64,000 nt of DNA. It comes from Rhynochetos jubatus (lineage: Eukaryota; Chordata; Aves; Eurypygiformes; Rhynochetidae). Below, piece after piece: positions 61,698-64,000 of the stretch; within the stretch, counting starts at the first letter, position 1; each line of letters begins with the position of its first letter. The stretch is taken from assembly GCA_027574665.1 (NCBI GenBank), contig CM050690.1:36467857-36531856 (forward strand). Reading direction: 5' to 3'. The notes beneath the pieces are model-generated. The model saw only the letters and a list, made by a program, of their open reading frames with translations. It was not told the origin of the DNA and did not search any database. Both the position numbers and the translations under genes were made by a program.

Positions 61698-62264
61698 TGT
61701 GCTGGGTTTAGATGAGACAGAGTTAATTTTCTTCACAGTAGCTAGTATGAGGCTATATGTTTTGGATTTGTGCTGAGTAGCGATAACGCCAGTGTTTTCA
61801 CTTGTTGCTGAGGAATGTTTGTACCAAGTCACGGACTTTTTCAGTTTCTGGTGCTGCACCTGTGTTCCCAACTTGGCTACAAGAGGGGACACAGTCAGGA
61901 TGGCTGGACTGGACTAGCCACAGGGGCATTTCACTCCATAAAATGTCATGCTCAATACAAACGTTGGGATGTTGTGCCAGGAGTGGGCTCGCTCTCTCTT
62001 TGGTTCTGGTTCTCAGTTGGTTGGTGGGTGGTGAGCAATTTTATAATCTGTTTTCCTTTCCCTTATTTTCATTACATATTATTAGTATTGTTAATATTAT
62101 TGGTATAATTGTTTTTCATTTACTTTGAATTATTAAATTGTTCTTATCTTAACCCACAAGTTCCCTTTTCTTTTCCTCCAGTTCTCCTCCTCCACTGGAG
62201 GAGAGGGAGCAGTGAGTTAGCAGCTGTGTGGTACTTACTTGCTGACTGGGATTAAACCATGACA
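61698..62264 (+). mobile_element. Solo LTR of an avian endogenous retrovirus (TGTGCTGGGTTT-type family), plus strand
   Basis: It starts TGTGCTGGGTTTAGATGAGA, has GAGTTAATTTTCTTC, and ends TGGGATTAAACCATGACA. The TATA position reads AATACAAACG instead of TATATAAAG, so the promoter is probably decayed. ATTAAA is present at 62132-62137, and the ATTATT-rich run before it (about 62076-62110) is shared with the 6.3 kb copy. The inverted-repeat ends TG and CA are intact. No internal retroviral sequence is attached. Short open frames inside it (61802-62128) are shadows. Confidence 0.87.
62132..62137 (+). terminator. LTR polyadenylation signal ATTAAA
   Basis: ATTAAA lies directly ahead of the TTCTTATCTTAACCCACAAG block, at the same place as in the 47.6 kb LTR. 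Confidence 0.5.
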
Positions 62265-64000
62265 AATGTTTTACTGATCACACCCCAAAACTTTGATAAG
62301 CAGCCATAAACACTTTTATTCCAGGAGGGAAGCTAGATTCAGACTATGCCTACTATCTTTGAACACTACTCCCTTTGTCAAGAAAGAAACATTTTCTGCA
62401 TACTGCTCACTGCTCAATCCCCTGTAACAGGACAGGTCATTGTGCTTGAAATCTCAACAGTAGAAGTAGTTCAATGTAGCAAATAATTCCAATTATATTT
62501 CTTTTTCTGGTAATCCCAAATGTGACTTTAACCTCATCCTGAGCTACTGTTACATTTTTGCATTCATTTCTTAGGTCTGAAACCTCTATTGTGCTACATT
62601 TTGCTGTTGAATATCTGAAGTACTGTCCTTTCAATTCACTGCTTTCAGCCTTCCTTGGGGTGAATGTGGGCATATTTCAGCTTTTAGATTTTCTCACTGG
62701 TGACAGGGAAATTCTTAAATGTGGAAGAAACAGGTATTTCTAAAACAGAATAGTACTGATTTGGTAAGCAACCATTTCTGATAGACGATAGCATAGAAAA
62801 TGAAAACTGACACAAGGAAAAATATGTTATGGAAAGCAATGGGGGAAGTGGAATATTTTTAATGGTGTGAAATGAAAAGGATTCTAGAATAAATATATTC
62901 CTGGTTATGGCACATAAAATCAGACCAATCACTGTTCCTGCTTGTTCTTTTAAGCCTGGAGATTAATAGAATTTGGGTTTTTATTTTTACTAATTTATGA
63001 AAAACAATGGATGGTGGTTTTGCTCCATAAACTTAACATCTTTTCCTAATGTTTGTGAAATATTAATAGCTTAGAAAGTGTGACAGAGCTAGTTACATAT
63101 TAATATTATTTAGCAGATATGGGTATTACTATCAGTTCTTACAGGTCTACAACATTGTTTCTAGCCTGTGGCTCCTTTAGCAAGGAGGATACTAAGAGAA
63201 AAAAAAAGGATTTCTTATGGTGTTTATCTGATTAAGTCAAATTAGACCACCACCTGCAGTCATCCTCAACAAATGAGGGAGTTAGCTTGACACTTTAACT
63301 CAGTTATTCAGTGAGATGCTTTTAAAATCTAGGCCAGTTAATAAAAATTAGATTTTTCAAGTATTTGGGTATTTTTATTCCTTAACAATGATTCCTTAAC
63401 ACCCATTTTTACACTCCTGTTCAAAGGAAGTAAACCAGCTGTGTTTCAAACTCTCAGCCTTCTTAGCCCATGCCCTAGACAGTAGCAAGTACAGTAGGAC
63501 AGTTCAGGTTCTCAGTTGTTAAATCAGACAAAATCCTTCTCTGGCTGACATGAATGAAGTCAGAAATTAATACTTTGTGGAAATAACCATTGACATCTCA
63601 CCAGGGATGTATTTATTCTGGTAATTTAAGGGATGAGGAAAGTTGTAAATTTTTTATAATATTTTAACAACTTTACTCAACTTGAAACTTGCAAACCCAC
63701 CTGGATCTGCACAAATAAGCAAAAGCATGAAGGTGGAAGAGGGCATCCGTACCTTGAAATAATACACAATTTCTTGAATGCTTTGTTATTTTGTTCCGAT
63801 GAAACATATTGTAAAGGCTTTCCAGCGGAAACAGAGACACCATTGATGGTAAGCATGGAGACACTCATGGACTCATGGTAAGCATGGACACTCATACTGT
63901 CATCCTTCCTTTTCCTTCCCTATACCCCTGGCTAATTCCATCATAAAATATAATGCAGGGGTTTTTTTATTCTTAAAGAACAAATCTTTTGGAGATGTGA
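62265..64000. other. Unique AT-rich DNA, no gene recognised
   Basis: No repeat family or exon was recognised. A small imperfect tandem duplication lies at 63846-63895. Confidence 0.5.
63846..63895. repeat. Imperfect tandem duplication, period 29
   Basis: ATGGTAAGCATGGA occurs at 63846-63859 and 63875-63888, each followed by CACTCAT (the first copy has two extra bases, GA). Small local duplication. Confidence 0.8.

Noticed and set aside
47589-62264. The LTRs at 47.6 kb and 61.7 kb as the two ends of one provirus
   Set aside because: They are in the same orientation, but they belong to different variants and no gag, pol or env text lies between them. The 13.5 kb between them holds other LTRs, CR1 copies and unique DNA.
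1-64000. CRISPR array, bacterial operon or phage
   Set aside because: There are no regularly spaced repeats, no long consecutive open frames and no ribosome-binding sites. The repeat content is avian.

Overview
The window looks like bird nuclear DNA: AT-rich, non-coding, and studded with avian-type CR1 LINE fragments and solo LTRs of endogenous retroviruses. The evidence is the CR1 3' ends, which carry degenerate ATTCTATG octamer tails and the usual block reading GGTCCCTTCCAACCCAAACC, together with LTR families I associate with neoavian genomes. I could not name the species, the chromosome or a neighbouring gene. No complete protein-coding gene, rRNA, tRNA or CRISPR array is visible. Most open frames are chance frames or lie inside repeats, so the region is best read as intergenic DNA or the inside of a very large intron.

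Layout. 1-6.3 kb: unique AT-rich DNA. 6.3-6.9 kb: solo LTR (minus). 6.9-12.4 kb: unique DNA with one possible conserved non-coding block near 8.6 kb. 12.4-13.4 kb: a diverged LTR of a second family (minus). 15.6-16.9 kb: two CR1 copies in inverted orientation, the second carrying a broken reverse transcriptase with FADD. 21-23.3 kb: an A33 tract behind an AATAAA, a CR1 fragment, and a CR1 nested inside an older CR1. 27.7 kb: one weak candidate coding exon on the minus strand. 30.9-31.2 kb: a very old CR1-like 3' end. 36.1 and 39.1 kb: two diverged copies of a repeat I cannot name. 38.3-40.8 kb: a short plus-strand CR1 and a 0.94 kb minus-strand CR1. 41.2-41.7 kb: a possible LTR. 45.2-46.6 kb: three CR1 pieces in alternating orientation. 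47.6-50.9 kb: a stack of LTR-type sequences. 53.1-53.9 kb: another LTR (minus). 54.7-55.2 kb: CR1. 57.2-58.8 kb: the longest CR1, with a decayed reverse transcriptase. 61.27-61.57 kb: an exact 150-bp tandem duplication. 61.7-62.3 kb: solo LTR.

Nothing here forms an operon, pathway or defence system. The main content is a record of retrotransposition: old CR1 copies broken by younger ones, and solo LTRs that still carry recognisable TATA boxes and polyadenylation signals. The items most worth checking are the exact tandem duplication, the unnamed repeat pair, the LTR stack at 47.6-50.9 kb and the single candidate exon. Family names are from memory of avian repeats; no database search was possible.
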